DNA of 64,000 bases from Eopsaltria australis (Eukaryota > Chordata > Aves > Passeriformes > Petroicidae). The stretch is taken from assembly GCA_034509425.1 (NCBI GenBank), contig JAVTVJ010000142.1, positions 1,804,501-1,868,500 on the forward strand, read 5' to 3'. Below are positions 12,797-26,600 of this stretch, piece by piece. Under the pieces are notes generated by a model. It saw only the letters and a list, made by a program, of their open reading frames with translations, was not told the origin of the DNA and did no database searches. The position numbers and the translations under genes are program-made. Position 1 is the stretch's first letter, and the number at the start of each line of letters is the position of its first letter.

Positions 12797-13325
12797 ACTT
12801 AACCCTAACCCTAACCATAACCATAACCCAAAACCTAACTCTAACCATAACCATAACCCTAATTCTAACCCTAACCTTTGGGCTACGCATTGGGCTGGGA
12901 TTAGGGTTGAGGCTGGGGTTGGGCCTTGGGTTGGGGCTGGGACTCAGGCAAGGGTAAGGGGTAGGATTAGGGCTGGGGCTGGGTTTGGGCCTCAGGTTAG
13001 GGCTGGGGCTTGGGCTCGGGTTAGGCCTTTGGCTGGGGCTGAGTCTAGGGTTGGGATTGGGGTTGGGCTGGGGTTTAGATTAGGGCTGGGTCTATGGTTG
13101 GGTTTTGGGTTAGGGCTGGTGCTTGGGCTTGGGTTAGGCCTTTGGCTGGGGCTGAGTCTAGGGTTGGGATTGGGGTTGGGCTGGGGTTTGGATTAGGGCT
13201 GGGTCTATGGTTGGGTCTTGGGTTAGGGCTGGGGCTTGACCTAGGTTTGGGTTTGGGATTATGGCTGGGGCCAGGGTTGGGGTTTGGGTTTGGGATTAGG
13301 GTTATGGTTAGGGTTAAGGTTAGGT
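12797..13325 (+). repeat. Degenerate telomere-like repeat block with strand switch
   Basis: From about 12799 to 12876 the plus strand reads variants of CCCTAA (AACCCT, AACCAT). After a short non-repeat stretch (about 12877-12890) it reads variants of TTAGGG (TTAGGG, TTGGGG, CTGGGG, TTTGGG) to about 13325. The block is internal, degenerate and strongly strand-asymmetric. The last 30 bases on the right are again close to the canonical repeat and mirror the left arm. The order CCCTAA then TTAGGG is the reverse of what a simple end-to-end chromosome fusion leaves. Open frames across it (12693-12890, 13075-13374, 13094-13456) encode only Gly/Leu/Val or Pro/Asn low-complexity peptides and are artefacts. 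Confidence 0.93.
12997..13222 (+). repeat. Two tandem copies of a 113-bp G-rich unit
   Basis: Within the telomere-like block, TTAGGGCTGG recurs at 12997, 13110 and 13223, and TTAGGCCTTTGGCTGG at 13021 and 13134, all exactly 113 bases apart. The units 12997-13109 and 13110-13222 differ at only a few positions. A third partial copy starts at 13223 and decays after about 20 bases. This is a higher-order duplication laid over the six-base repeat. Confidence 0.9.
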
Positions 13326-16254
13326 TTTCTGAGAGTTTGGTTCTCACTGGGAGCACTGTCATGGGTTGCATCATTTACTGGAACAAAATTGAAGTAAAAT
13401 CAACAGAACAAAACAATAATCAAAATTATTTGCTACTGGACAAACAAAAACTATAGATGAGTATTAAAAGTCAGACACAAAAGTCCAACACTGTTGGATT
13501 TGCACAGTAAATATTTTATTTCCTCCGTTTTATATAAATCCTGCCATTCTCTTTTCTGTGGATATTTAAGCTTAAAAAAATCTTCAGTGGAACAATACCA
13601 CCTAACAAGTTAGCTTGTTTTGCTGCACCAGAATATCCCTACCTGAATGGCAGTCCCACAAAACTGTGGGTTTGATACAAAACCAAGAAGAACTGAGGTT
13701 CTGAGAATTCTTCTGAAAATGCCAATGACAATGTTGTTGAAAGTACTTTATTCTGGGCCTAATGTTCTAGAAAGGAAATCCCCCCAAAAGTCCTCTGGTA
13801 ACATTTATGTCACAACATGTGTGGCAGGACTGATGGAATGAAACAATCTTTAGACTACTTTGATCCTGCTGGGCAAACTTTCATCACTCTGAGTTGCAAT
13901 CCAAAAGTGATTAGGGTACCAGAAAGACACACAGTGCCATTCCTACTTTGTCAGAAAAGAGAAGCTTCATTTTAAGCAGCATTCTGGAAATTCTTGGGTA
14001 AGACTGATGAAAGCCCATGTGGCAATTAAGTCCAGTGTCAACTCTAAAACCAGTATGGTAGCCTCAGTTTCTCAGTCCCTGCTTAGGATAAAAAAAAGAA
14101 CACAAACCACAGCTTTAAAAGAATTCACAGTTTTAGAGAAAAATAAGCCAACTTTTTTTTTTTTTTAGTCTTTGCATCTTCTGTGGTCATTTACATGAAC
14201 ATAGCATGGTGTAAAATCACCCCAAATGCTGAAGAAAAAGAGAATTTTGAATTGTGGCCTTGTTTACAGATTTTGAATTAAATAAAAGTGCATGACTGTC
14301 TCCGGAGAAGCAGTCAAATGCTTCAAAAGCACACACATATATTCAGATACGTAGTGAGGTGCTACCTATAATTTTAAGACTCCAGGGTAGGTGTCAAAGG
14401 AGTTCAGGTTCCCCATATAAACAATAGGAAAATAAAAATAAACCCTGGTCCTTCTAAAGAGTGATTGAGAACATTTAAATCAAGCCTAGCTGCTGCTTTA
14501 TTTGTGCACCTTCAATTACCTTTAAAATGATGTATCCCTGTCCTCCACAGAGGGCACGTGTTACAGAGATACCAAATGTAGGTATCATGGCAAACTTTGA
14601 CTGTAGGTACTGAAAATAATTCTCTCATTCTGCCACCATGGTGTAAACATTCAGTTCACTCTGGATGAGAAGAAATTGTAAGCAACACATTTTTATGTCC
14701 TTTAAGCACAGAAGATGGAGATGGAAAATGTTTATATATTCCCATCTTACATTATTCAATCAACATTTAGCTGTTTCAAGCAGTGGAAGTGTATTATTTC
14801 CTTTGGAAGACGGCTTACAACATAAAGGTTTTTGCAGAAAAGGAGATTTTAATTTCTGTTTTCCTATTTAATATAACCACAAGAGATATTAATTTTTATC
14901 ACAAAAAGTAATTCCAGCAATACTTGTTGAGCTAATGAGCCTATATTTTCAGAACTATATTTGCATGTACTCAACCACTCATATCACTTATCATTTAGAA
15001 AATTTAAGGTTTCAAAATTTTTACTCATAAATCAATTCCTTCTACCCAGTGAACCAGCCTATTTCTTTTCACCCATCTTAATATAAGACAGTTTTTGTCC
15101 TCTGTTATGGCATGTTCATCAGTCTACCATTTGCTCAAAACACAATGTTGCTATGAGCATTTTGGATTCCTCCCCATATGGTTTTCTTATATAAAGAAAA
15201 GTTGACTGGCTGTAAAAGGCAGGAGGACCTGTAAGCTGGAGTAAGCTATACATTGTGGAGTGTCTGGTTAGAGTCAATGTTTCTCATAACCTTTTGCAGA
15301 TCATACAGTATCTACATAATCAGATGAAATAAAGTAAACAAAGTAAATTTTACTTTCAATAAAGTAAAACAAAGTGCAAGAATCAGCTTTGGCCGTAATA
15401 TTCACTTTAATCCAGCTCCCTTTACCTCAGCTATCTTGACATGCATGATCACAATATTTTCAGGTCTCCTGCTCCACAGTGAGAGCACTGGTTTTCTTCC
15501 AGGTTTTGCATAGTTAGCATAGCACTCCCTCTTCATCTTGTCCTACAGGACAAGGCACTGATACAGGCTACATTTAATTTTGCTCTCTTATGAACACTGT
15601 TCATGAAGAGATGCCCATAGCACTCAGCTAAGTAGTAATATGTAACAAATATGCATCAAGACTGCAATCTACTGCAGAGGGTACCAGATGGACAGCATAT
15701 CAAGAATTACATTTAAGGATTGTACAGAAAATCCTACATTCCCAGAGATACTTTCTTATATTGTTAACAGTATCAGAATACCCAGAATATTAATTTAGTC
15801 TTCTTTTCCATCATTCCATCATTATGTTATGGATGATCAAATGTTTGCAGTATGATACTTCATGAAATAATGCAGACTCATTTAAAGCAATATGGGAAGA
15901 TTGCTGACAAAATTATTTCCAACACAGGATAGGAATATTCCTTTTTCTGCTACTAATATTTGCTTTAAGAAAAAATCCCATTCCCTTATCAGCTCGGAGT
16001 TTCACATGACTGAAATTAGCAGCATTAATCTTCTCTTCTGCAATAAAAAATGTGTATAAAAATTACACAGCAATACCTGTAATACCATCCATTTTCCAAT
16101 TCAAATGCTAAACTAGGCTCTCACACTGTTGCTTGGACACATTACTCTAGCATGGCAAATTTGCCACTATAGGAAGAAAAATGCTTTTCTTTTGTTCCTT
16201 GACTCCTTTTTAAGTCAGCTGAAGACCACGTTATTTCTTCCCATTTTAAACACT
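13326..16254. other. AT-rich unique DNA, no gene seen
   Basis: No recognisable gene or complex repeat. A run of 14 T lies at 14153-14166. Small ORFs (13647-13841, 14665-14871) have no family resemblance. Confidence 0.5.
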
Positions 16255-16284
16255 GGGGGGAAAAGGGAAATGTAGGGTACAGGG
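16255..16284 (+). other. G-quadruplex motif
   Basis: Four G runs (GGGGGG, GGG, GGG, GGG) are separated by loops of 4, 7 and 4 bases, which meets the usual G3+N1-7 rule. It lies about 350 bases before the CTCF-like site at 16637. Folding is inferred only from the pattern. Confidence 0.5.
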
Positions 16285-16636
16285 AAATCAACAATTTTCT
16301 TTTATTCTAAAGGGTGCATTTAAAGATTAGCAGCACACAGGAGGAATAGCATGATGCTGTAAAATAGCCCTGTGTCCTGTATTTTAAAATGAAAAAGCTT
16401 TATACAAATTCATTCTATTAGGCTAGCTTGCTTTTTCTTTCTCAGATACCAGCAGCTAGGATTTGCATAAAGTAGAAATTCACTTTTGCTTTGCCATATT
16501 ATGACATTCTGTGCCTAACAAAGGCTGCCTACGTTTTCCAGGTCTTTTTGCCCTTCAAGTAAACTGCAATAAGCAATGGGAAGATGCGTACAAGGGCCCC
16601 GCATTAAAACACTGCTCTTCCTGAGACAGGAGGAGA

Positions 16637-16650
16637 TTGCCATCTGCTGG
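16637..16650 (-). promoter_or_regulatory. CTCF-like binding motif (best match)
   Basis: The minus strand reads CCAGCAGATGGCAA, matching 13 of 14 positions of the CTCF core as remembered (CCASYAGRKGGCRS), with only the last base off. It has the same orientation as the similar sites at 6081 and 29618. Confidence 0.45.
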
Positions 16651-19600
16651 TCTCTGGCCTCTACACGAAGTCAGGCAAAGGGTATTGAGTGAGGATCTCT
16701 GCAGTGACTTTTTTTAAAGCAGATAATATTTTTCTTCTCCCTGTTCTTCATAAGCATATATTTGCATAAATAAGCATGTATTTGAAAATAAATCCAGGCT
16801 ATGTGGTCACCTGCTCCAATCTAGCTGTGCAGGATGCTGATGTGATAGACAGCATGTAGCATCCATTTGATGTAAATTTCTGCCATTTCAAAGATAAGAC
16901 TAAATGGCAGTGGTGTAATGGTACAGAGATTATAGGTATAGAAATTCTGATACATGTATGGACCACATCATACGACTCTACCAAAATGCAATTCTTCTGA
17001 ATGGCAAAAGAGTGCTGTTGTGTCAGTTGTTTTGGCAGAATATATTCAGCCCTGCCACAACAGCTGCCAGGTAACCTCCTGTTCTTGTGCAGTGATCCAT
17101 TAAAACACCCATGACATCATGCTTCTGCATAACATATTCCTGCTCAAGCTCACCTCTCTGGGCATCACATCTTCCCTGCAGTGCTGTCAGGAAGGCATGG
17201 ATGCCCAGTCCCTGTCTAGTTAAACTGCCCATGTAATTAGGATGATGCTAAAATACCGCACTGCGAACAGGAGTAGCTGACACAGACACACTCCCTCTCA
17301 CCAGCCACTGACATCTCATGGGGCAGGCAGACAGCACAGCAGCTCTTAAACTGGCATGACAACAGGCCATTGTCCTGAGAGAGAAGTGCCCAGCAGTGCT
17401 GTGGCCCTGCCTTGCTCCCGGCAGGGTTGCACACAGGCTGCACAAACACAGACACAGACACACATACAAATGCTGCCCCATGCTAATGCGGCACACTTTG
17501 GTGTTCTAGTCCAATAGAAAAAAGCCTTGAGACAGCAAAAAATGGTTTTAAACAGGAATATTGGAGCAGTACAGGTATGAATGATACAGAAACATGAGAA
17601 AAACATCTTGCATTATGAGAATCTAAGGAAGCGGGATAAATGAATAGCTGGACACAGCACTGGACCATATTCTGCAGCACTACCAATAAAAGCATGAGCC
17701 TGGAAACAGCTAACAGGACTAATACATTACTCCAACGTGCCCAAGAGCTCAACTCAGCACCCCCTGCAATCCAGCATGCTTTCCTGGTTACCTGTGATCT
17801 CGGTGAAGAAGCTGCTAGGCAGAAAAACAGGCTGAGAGAACTGAAAACCAGAAACAATTCCTTGACCATTCTAGTAGTTTAGATGTAAGGCAGTTAATCA
17901 CCAAATGCAGTACGTTCTGCATTACATTTCAGTTTAATAGGAGCACAAGCCTAAGACAGCATCAATGCTCCTCCATCTGTAAATGATGTGTGCATCTGTA
18001 TAGCTGGAATTTCTAGTTTGGCTTTTTTTTCTATCTAGAGCAGTACCTTTTGAGAGAGCAGACTCTGAAAAACCAGACATTTCCAGCAAATGTTAAAGGA
18101 AGTATTTCACTGATTTGAAAAATTGCTTTGAGCAATTATTGTCCTTATTTTTCAACCACTGAGGAAAATATGCAAGGAAATGAAATCCTGTTTTGAATGA
18201 AATTTCAATCCAGCTCCTATGACAGCTATGCTGCCTTCTTTTCCCTAATATATTGTTCAAAATTCTTAATGCTACAATGCCCCGGAATTCATGTTTGCAG
18301 TCATTTCTCTATAACTATTTCATCTCTTTCCTAATCAGTATGCTGGATGACTGCATATTTAGTACAGATCCTTTACACTGATTCCTTCCTCCCAGATGAA
18401 TTGTTTAACATTTTTCTACATTAAACTGTATTTTCTACCTGATAGTTCACTTAAATGATCCAAAATCTTCTGCGTTTTGCTTTGTTTTTACCACCTGTTA
18501 TATTTCTTTCAGAAAGTAAAGAAAAAAATAGACAAAAACGATAGAAAAAATATAAATAAATCTAATAACAGCAACAATATATATTACATAATTCAGCTGT
18601 TTCCAACAGCTAATGTTTCTTATCCATCCTTTTCCCTAGAATAAGGTCAGACTGCTGGTTTTCATTAGAAACTGAAATGAATACTTTGAATTTAATTGTC
18701 TGTAATAATATCACAGACAATTCTAAAATAATGTAGACAGACATAAATTAGGTGAATGAACATACAGCACTTGTGTTTGTAAACATGCTTTTATCATCTA
18801 AAATTAAAAAGCAAGATCATCAAGGACTCATCTCAATGTAAATAATTTACAATTTTGGAATTGATTTAGAAGAGCAACGTGGCATTATTTTAAAATGTAC
18901 ACCTGACTAGTATTTGTATGTAATAGTAACAATACAATATACCAATACCCTTATGATCAATCTGATACAAACATAATAATAAATTCTGCCTTTGCCTGAT
19001 CCCTTATGTAGTATATTTAAAACATGCTTTCACAGTTTATTCTAGAGAAAAGCAATTTATATTGCAGTACCGATTATCTGATTAGGCTGAGATTTTATTA
19101 ACCCATCTAATGCACTGTTCCTTCATCTGACTTTCAGTTGCAGCAGTGCAAGTCTTGTTTCTACTACCCTCTCAATTTGTAGTAATAAGGAAGCTTTCTT
19201 TTACTTAGAATTCATTAAAGGGCAGAAACAGAAAATTCTGTCCACAACAGTCACACAACAAATTAAGTAGTAAATTGCTTTATGGAAGATGTATAGCTCC
19301 ACCAATCAGCCAAGACCTCTGCAGCCCTGCTTTCAAATGGCCTTTCAAATTTTTATTCATCCAATAATGTTGCAGCTTTTTTCAATGTAGGTGACATTCG
19401 CTTCTGGCACCAAAGGGCTCTTTGGCCTTCTTAAGATTTAATACAAATATGACATGAGCAGTATCGTGGCCTTCTCCATACATCTAAACAGCCTGTAGCA
19501 TGTTTTAATGACCCAACTGCCTTCCTGCCTTTACAAAGGCATCTGGTTCTCTTGGAATCTTGCTGGTTTGATTTCTTATCACAAAGCCTTCCCTATGGAC

Positions 19601-22600
19601 ACGTCATCATTGGCAAGTGCTGCAGGATGGAACAAGTTGTGATTTCTTATAATAATGCTCCCTGCTTTAGCCAGAATGGCATTTATATAAACCCCTCCTG
19701 CTAGACTTTATCCTGTCTTTGCAGAGTTCTTAGATCTATAGGCTGAATCAGCCTGAATACGTGTCCTGCACGTTCCCTTTCATCCTGTGCAGCCTTGTAG
19801 AAAGATCATGGTACAGATCCCTGCTGTCTCTGTGCTCACTGTAACCAGAGGAGACCCCGCTGTGCTCAGAAGTCCAACCACACATGACTCCTCCTTCACA
19901 CAGCAGTGCAGTAGCCGAGCAGTTTGCAGGCTGCTGCGTTTTTCAGTTTGTGCCAGTTCACAGAGGCGCTACTGGATGTGGCTCTCTGACCATCAGGAGG
20001 CTTTTTTGAGATGTTATCCACTGATCTATACTGCAGCCTCTGTTACTGCAGCATCTCGACCTTTGCTGACTTTATCCCCACACTTCTCTAAGACTGGAAG
20101 AGTGATGGGAAGAGTGTAGGCACAAAGACTGAAATAATTGTGCTGTCACACAGAGGTCTCAGTCAGAACAAGGCAGGGTTTCAGATGTCCAGCATTTTAA
20201 ACCAGTATTCATGTCACTTCATCCTATTTCTCAGCACTGTTTTCAGCACAGATCACAGAGTTCTACAAAGGACACACAAGGATTAGAAAAACAGAGGGAA
20301 ATGCATGCCTCTGTGTGAATGTCATGGAGATTAGGTGGTGACTTACATCTGAAGGACATCATTTCAGCTAGTGTAAACTGGCCTGATATTATTATTGACA
20401 TCAGTGAAGCTGCATTATCTACACCAGCTTAGGAGCTAGCTCAGAAGAGCCAACAACTGAACATTTCCAGCCAAATAAAAAGGGGGCTGCCAGAAGACTG
20501 GTTTATGGCTTAAAAATAGTGAGCAGGATACCACAAGGATCTAGATAGTGATTTGTTAAGCTGTGAGGGCAAGATTTAGAGGCAAATCTGGGCTGAAAAC
20601 GATTTGCATCCAAAGACTGCTGTCACACCAAATGAGCTACCTAGCAACACAAACAGACTCCCCAGTGCTAATGAATTTAAACATAGCATGGATGCATTAC
20701 CACCTATGGCTCCTTCCCTCCAAATCACCCAGATGAGCTGCAAATCAATAAAATGAAGTCAGCAAACATTTCTGAATCTGAAGCTGCGTCAGTGTTCAGA
20801 TTTTTATTCATTTTTACCCTGAAGTTCGTTGCGAACTGTGCCTACTGACACACAATTTCTTTCTGTCAGAACAGGATCCTCCTGGCAGTCTTTTCACCTC
20901 ACTCCTGCTCTGCTCTGCTAAACCAGTTTTGACATGCAACAGCATGTTGGTGGAAAGAGAAAAAAAGAAGGAGACCTAACAAGAAATCATTTCCCTTTTG
21001 ACCTGAGGTTGTAAATCTTAGGAAGCATTCTGGCACTGTGTAAGGTTAATACTACAACAAATAGCATAACACAGCAGCAAATATAAAGCACTATCTTTTT
21101 GTCTGTCTCTGCATTGAGTGGGCTGAGAGTTTTTATTTCACATTTCATTTACACCTTGCTGAGTGATGCCATAGAAATGGCAGAAGTTTCATCTCCTCCC
21201 ACTTCTGCATCAGCACAATATGTGTAAGAGCAACAGCTCCCACACTGCGCACTGGGAGCTTTAGCCGGATGCTGATCACAGGTTCATTTCTATTTTTCCT
21301 ACATGACATTCTCAGATGCTAGAAGACATCTCTTATTTTCTTATTAAAGCTCATTGCAGAAATAACATCTGAGTGAAAAACTACCTGAGAACTTTAATCA
21401 TGTAAACTAAAAACACTGAGGTTTTCCTCAAAATTCTGCATAAGGAAAAATAGGAGATAAAATAAAAAAAATCTGTTTAGAGAAAATGAAATTTAGAGGA
21501 CAAGCATTTGGATATAAGACAGACAGTCTCAAGCAAGCAGAAAGGGGTAATGTTGCATATCCTCTGTTTATCAGTATTGGTTCACTGAAAATGTAGCAAA
21601 CACCACATCTGAAAATCTAGAAGCTTTCCAGAGGACTAAGATAAAATTCATGCTAAACAAGGTCAGCCAGTACCATTCAGAAAAAGAAAATACAGAGGAC
21701 TTAAGTCATGAGCAAGCCCAAGAGTGCTGCAAGATGCTCAAGGCCATCACTTTGGTTTTAGTTTCAAAGACAGATGACAAAGTTATTGAAAGGTCAGTGC
21801 TCTTAAGACAAGCTGTACTTCAGTCTGAAATCTTCAGAAAGCAAGCAAAATGGCCCATGAGTTTAGTAATGAGCCCAGAACTTTTTTCATTCAAGATAAT
21901 CAGTTTGAAATTTGTTAGTGTTGGAAGTTACTGAGTAGAGATACTTCTACTAGATCCAAGGTGTTCCAGATTTGCCCACAGTCTGGTTTGTCCGTCAGTA
22001 TAAAAGCATTTCTCACAAGTTGCCAGAGAAAACTTCATTAAGTAACCCTTTACAAGCAGTTTCACTGAAGTGACCAAGAGCTGAAGCGACATGTTATCTG
22101 AATAACTTCCGCATTGTGTCCATGTGAAATATTTTTCAGCAAACCCTTCACACTACCATTCTACTGTAGCAGAGAACCCCCATTTCAAACATATGTGTTA
22201 GTGATCCTTGTTTGTTGTGACCAGGAGGGATAACATACCTGTCTGTACATTACAGTGAAATGGTGTTTGTAACTGAGATAGAAGCTCTACAAACATTTGG
22301 GGTATTCAAAAAACGTCACTCAAATAAAATGATAATGAAAATCTCAGTGTCTGTATGAGAAATTATCTATAAATATAAAAAGTATTCTCTAGGCAAAATT
22401 GTTACACTTTAGTTAGATATATTTTTCTCTTTTGAACTTTTGCTTAGTCTCAGTTAAATATTTTTTTTAATTAATCCCCTTCAAATTTCCTTAATTATAA
22501 AATTGCAGGTATTTTGACTATTGAAAACTTGGCCTTCTAACAACTACTTATATTGGGAAGTTTATCAACACTGAATCTAGACATTAAGGTCTGGTTGCAA

Positions 22601-23570
22601 TAAATAGTAATTGAAGGAAAAAAAAGTCAGCCGTTTGTCAGAATACTGCTCAGTTTAGATATTAGCCACATCAGCAAATTTTTATACTCTTCCAAATTAT
22701 GGTTGAGGTATGCTTCTAAGCTATTGCAAAGTACTGTATTTAACAAATAACAGAATGAAGAAGGTTCAGAAATTTTTTTCCCAGTCAAAAATTCTGCAGA
22801 TTTAGGAGTCCCACACAATACAGGAGCCCTAAACTTAGTTTTCAGAAAATGGCATACTAAAGATTAATGACTCCATTACATTGGTATCACGATCTTTTTC
22901 AGAACATAACCACCAAGTTTGTCAGTAGCATTCTGTCTTGCAGAGTTTCAGGGCCTTAACATGCACAGCAATACTCCACTCTCAGCATGCTGCAGGGGCA
23001 GCCACATTTGTTTCATATCTGCAGTGAGAGGTATCTTACAGATCTCATAGCTGTGTTCCAAAAAAAAGTCCTAGAGCTACTTTGATAGACAGACCTTGAG
23101 TCTCGCCTGTAAAAGAGCACTGCTGCACTTCAAGACACATCCATGGCAATACCCTGAAACTTGACTAGCCTAAATCAAAGCCAGATTGCTGACAAATCTG
23201 GCACAGAACCAATAGAAGTACATTGCATATTAGTGGAACTTTGAGAGACTGGTATGTCTTGTGTCTAGATGTAATGTAATTCTAAAGCCTAAAAAGAATC
23301 ATCAGAATTCCCACTGCAAAGATCAGAGAAATTCTATTGATCCGTATCCCGTGGATTTGAAAGAAGAAGTTGCTACTCAGGTAACATGGACTTCACCTCC
23401 AGAAAAGTTAAGGATTCCACACCACTCACTCATTGTCCTACCAAACCCCACCTAGAACGGCTCTCACTTGAGCACACAGAATATCTGACAATGAAAGAAG
23501 CAACTACCCCAGAAGAGTAAGTGGCAGCTGGTCTTGTTCCCACTACCAGAACACACTGGGAAAGGAAAGG
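16651..23570. other. Unique DNA, no gene assigned
   Basis: Seven kilobases without a recognisable gene. Two stretches are richer in GC and CpG than their surroundings: about 17040-17480 (with an imperfect CA/GACACA tract near 17440-17466) and about 19720-20110. Overlapping ORFs occur in and beside them on one or both strands, notably 17483-17869 (-), 17640-17882 (+) and 19787-20119 (+). I recognise no protein family in any of them. The peptide from 17640-17882 has a charged helical-looking end (EEAARQKNRLRELK) but no start context or splice support. Confidence 0.45.
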
Positions 23571-23631
23571 GGGTGGGAACTAGATGATTTTTAATGTCCT
23601 TTCCAATACAAACCATTCTATGATTCTATGA
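23571..23631 (+). mobile_element. CR1 LINE 3' tail fragment
   Basis: About 60 bases match the 3' terminus of avian CR1: GGAACTAGATGATTTTTAAT, a CCTTTCCAA block, and the end CCATTCTATGATTCTATGA with two octamers. This is a heavily 5'-truncated copy, typical of CR1, in the plus orientation. It carries no coding sequence. Confidence 0.85.
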
Positions 23632-26600
23632 AGAATTCAAGGACATCTCAGATGAGGAGGCTGGCAAAGACAGTAAATTTAAGTCATTAAGTCAACCAAA
23701 CCAGAAGAAAACACGTAAAGAAGCAAAGAGAACAATATCTATGGAAAACACCATCAAACATTTAAATGGTTAAACAATATGGAAAACTGATATACTTCTA
23801 TCATTTGCTTGGGTTTATGGAAATTTTGATCACAGCAAGCCTTTTAGAGTTTGATACTTTTTGGCAGAAAGAGTAGACAAAAGCTTTGGAAAATAGCAGT
23901 TTAATGTCTTAGCTGCACTGAATGCAAATTCCTTTAACTCTGTCAGATACTTAAGGCTAGAGTCAAACGCTCAGTTGAATGACCAGAGGTTTTCAGCCAT
24001 AGAATTTACAAATTTTAGGCCATTGAATTTACAAAAATTGAAAGTCAACGTATCAAAGTTGCTTCTGACTTTCAAATCCTCCAATCTGGACATTTCTACA
24101 CTACTACAAAAGCACTTGGAAAGGTATTAGCTGATATTCCTGATATTCCAAGATGTAAGATCTTTCCAAATTCTCATTTCAACATGAGATAAATGGGAAC
24201 ATAGAGGTTAGATTTACCTTACAACACACATTAATGTAAACAGACACCAAACTAATTAATTAGTCAAAGTGGCAGAGAAGGATGCTGCAAAGTCACTGAA
24301 GGGCCAATACAACTTGAGAAATGAAAAGCAAATACCTCAAGTGAGAGAGAACAGTTGAAATAAAAATAATCACAACATGTGAGGTTTGACGCGAGTTCCA
24401 ACATTTGGATTTCTGATTTATTCCACTTGTAAGCCCTTTTGGTCTTCCTGTGTGTTTTCAGCTCCTACAACATAAATGATCCATATCCAATTCAAAGTAA
24501 AACTAAAAAACAGAAGTTAAACTCTGCTTAACTCCATTTAATTTTGGGAGCATGAGAAATACCCAATTTTCATGTGTTCTTTCCTAAAAAAAGCTCAGTG
24601 ACTAAGGCAAGGAATACATTGTAAATGGGCTGAAATGCAATAGTCCTTTTAGTAGCAGAATGGAGAATGATACCAATGGCTTCCTGTGGACTCAAAATCC
24701 ATTGAAAATGTCACAGAAAAATAAATAATTGCATGGAAAGGCTGAAATCCAACAATAGTATCTAAGAATATAGATGGTCTGTGCTTTCAAAGAATGTTGC
24801 TGTTTACAAATTCTTCCAAGTAATGTCTACTGTCTTGCATTTGCAACTTTCTCATATCCTTAATGTGTATAAGCATGAAAACAAAAGAAATATACAGCAC
24901 TGGAAACATCAGTCATATTATTGCATGTACAGTTGACTTAAAAGAAAAAAAATAAAACCTTGACAGAGACAGGCAATTTCCCATTAAAATCTTCAGTTTA
25001 TTCGAAAGCCATTTTTATCATCAATAAAAACAAAATTTCAAGATGTTGTGAACAGCAAGTTTTGTCTTAGCTAATCATCACCTCTTCCCACACCCAGGAA
25101 CAGCCAGCAATGGATGGCAATGAGATCTGAAGTTATGATGTTACCATCTGTGCCAGAAAAAATTGTTTAGCAATGTATAAGCCAGAAAAGAGATGGCTGT
25201 AAATTACTTGCAGGCCTATAATTTCTCCATAATATTTCACAATTTTGAAAATAAAACCATGTAGTTAGAAAAAATTATGCACATACTGGCTGACATACAT
25301 ACAGACACGTGTAGATAGTTCTTGTTTCTCCCATGTTATTTATCCTGTTAATACACTTGAAGTCAGAAAATACACAAAGAGTAACAACAATATAAAAATA
25401 AGCATTAAGACCTGCATTGTGTTTACAAAAGAATAGCATGTCCACAGTTTTTGCAAACCAATAATTTTTCTTATAAGGAAAAGTGTCTTTTTCCTATATA
25501 ATGAAATCTTTTATCTTAAAATAGATACTTTTTACTTCCACGGCATAAATGACTGAAAAACACAATTAGATTCCTGTACTACAGTTTTAAGGTCACTGGC
25601 ATAAAATGTTTCTTCCATATTGCTAGCAGGAATTTTCTGAGAGCTGTTACTAAAATGAGAACAATTATACACAGTTTTACAGCATGTGGATGCAAGGGAA
25701 CTGCTTATCAGTGTCTAGACACTGTCTTCCATAAAATTCATGGGCCTACATGTTGCCTCTGAATGCTGCATTTAGCCTTGGGATTGTTGATTTAACTGAC
25801 AGATGTGTATAATCTCAACCATTGGTTAGCTCCCTCCGAGCTAAACAGCTCTTCAGATATATGTGCCAAAACTATTCCAGCTGAGGGAGCAAATTCAGTT
25901 CATTTCATTTCCTCCAGATCTGGATGTTTTAAGTGGCAGCTTAGTAAGGGTAGAAATTCTTCATCTAGCCCAACTTCACTCCTCTTGCTGGATCCAGAAT
26001 CCATTTCTGTTTTGCTTCAGGGGCCACTGATGTCACAAATGTTTGAGTTCAGGCTTTCATTTCTGAGAGTTAAGTTCATAAGAATCTAAAATGGAGTTTA
26101 GCCCATAATATTTACCTTTTCTTCTTGGAATAAATGTTAGGCTGGATAAATAACACTTTGTAGTAATATACTCAATCAAGTATAACAAACTAAGTGCTGC
26201 AAAGGTAGAGTTATATGGAAGAGCCATGTAGTAGGAAATGACAAGGTACTTTGTTCTATGACAATCAGATTATAATAACTCTGAAGACTGTAAAGGTTTA
26301 TTTTCTTCCTTGCTTAGGTTCATATTTCAAAAACATAAACTCACATAGGAGACTGTGCTTAAAAGCAGATTTTCACATGATTATGGTTACATCAAAATAT
26401 AATTAACATCAAACACTCCCCCTGTCAGATACTGAAGTGCTGCTTAAGATTAGTAGTAAAGCAGAAACCCAGAAAAGTCTTCTTTACTGAAACAGTGATT
26501 TTTACATTAACTCTAAGAAAACTAGAAATTGAGTAAATAAAACTTCAGTTGTAACACGAAGGCTTGATCTTCACTATTGAAGCCTGAAATAATATTAACA

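Noticed and set aside
12797..13325. Ancestral telomere-telomere fusion point
   Set aside because: The arm order is CCCTAA then TTAGGG, opposite to that left by an end-to-end fusion.
13094..13456. 120-codon Gly/Leu/Val-rich ORF
   Set aside because: Direct product of the TTAGGG-like repeat with no protein-like complexity; the opposite strand gives an equally long Pro/Asn frame.
17483..17882. Overlapping 128-codon (-) and 80-codon (+) ORFs
   Set aside because: They lie on opposite strands over the same bases, have no recognisable family and no splice or start support; lengths are within chance.
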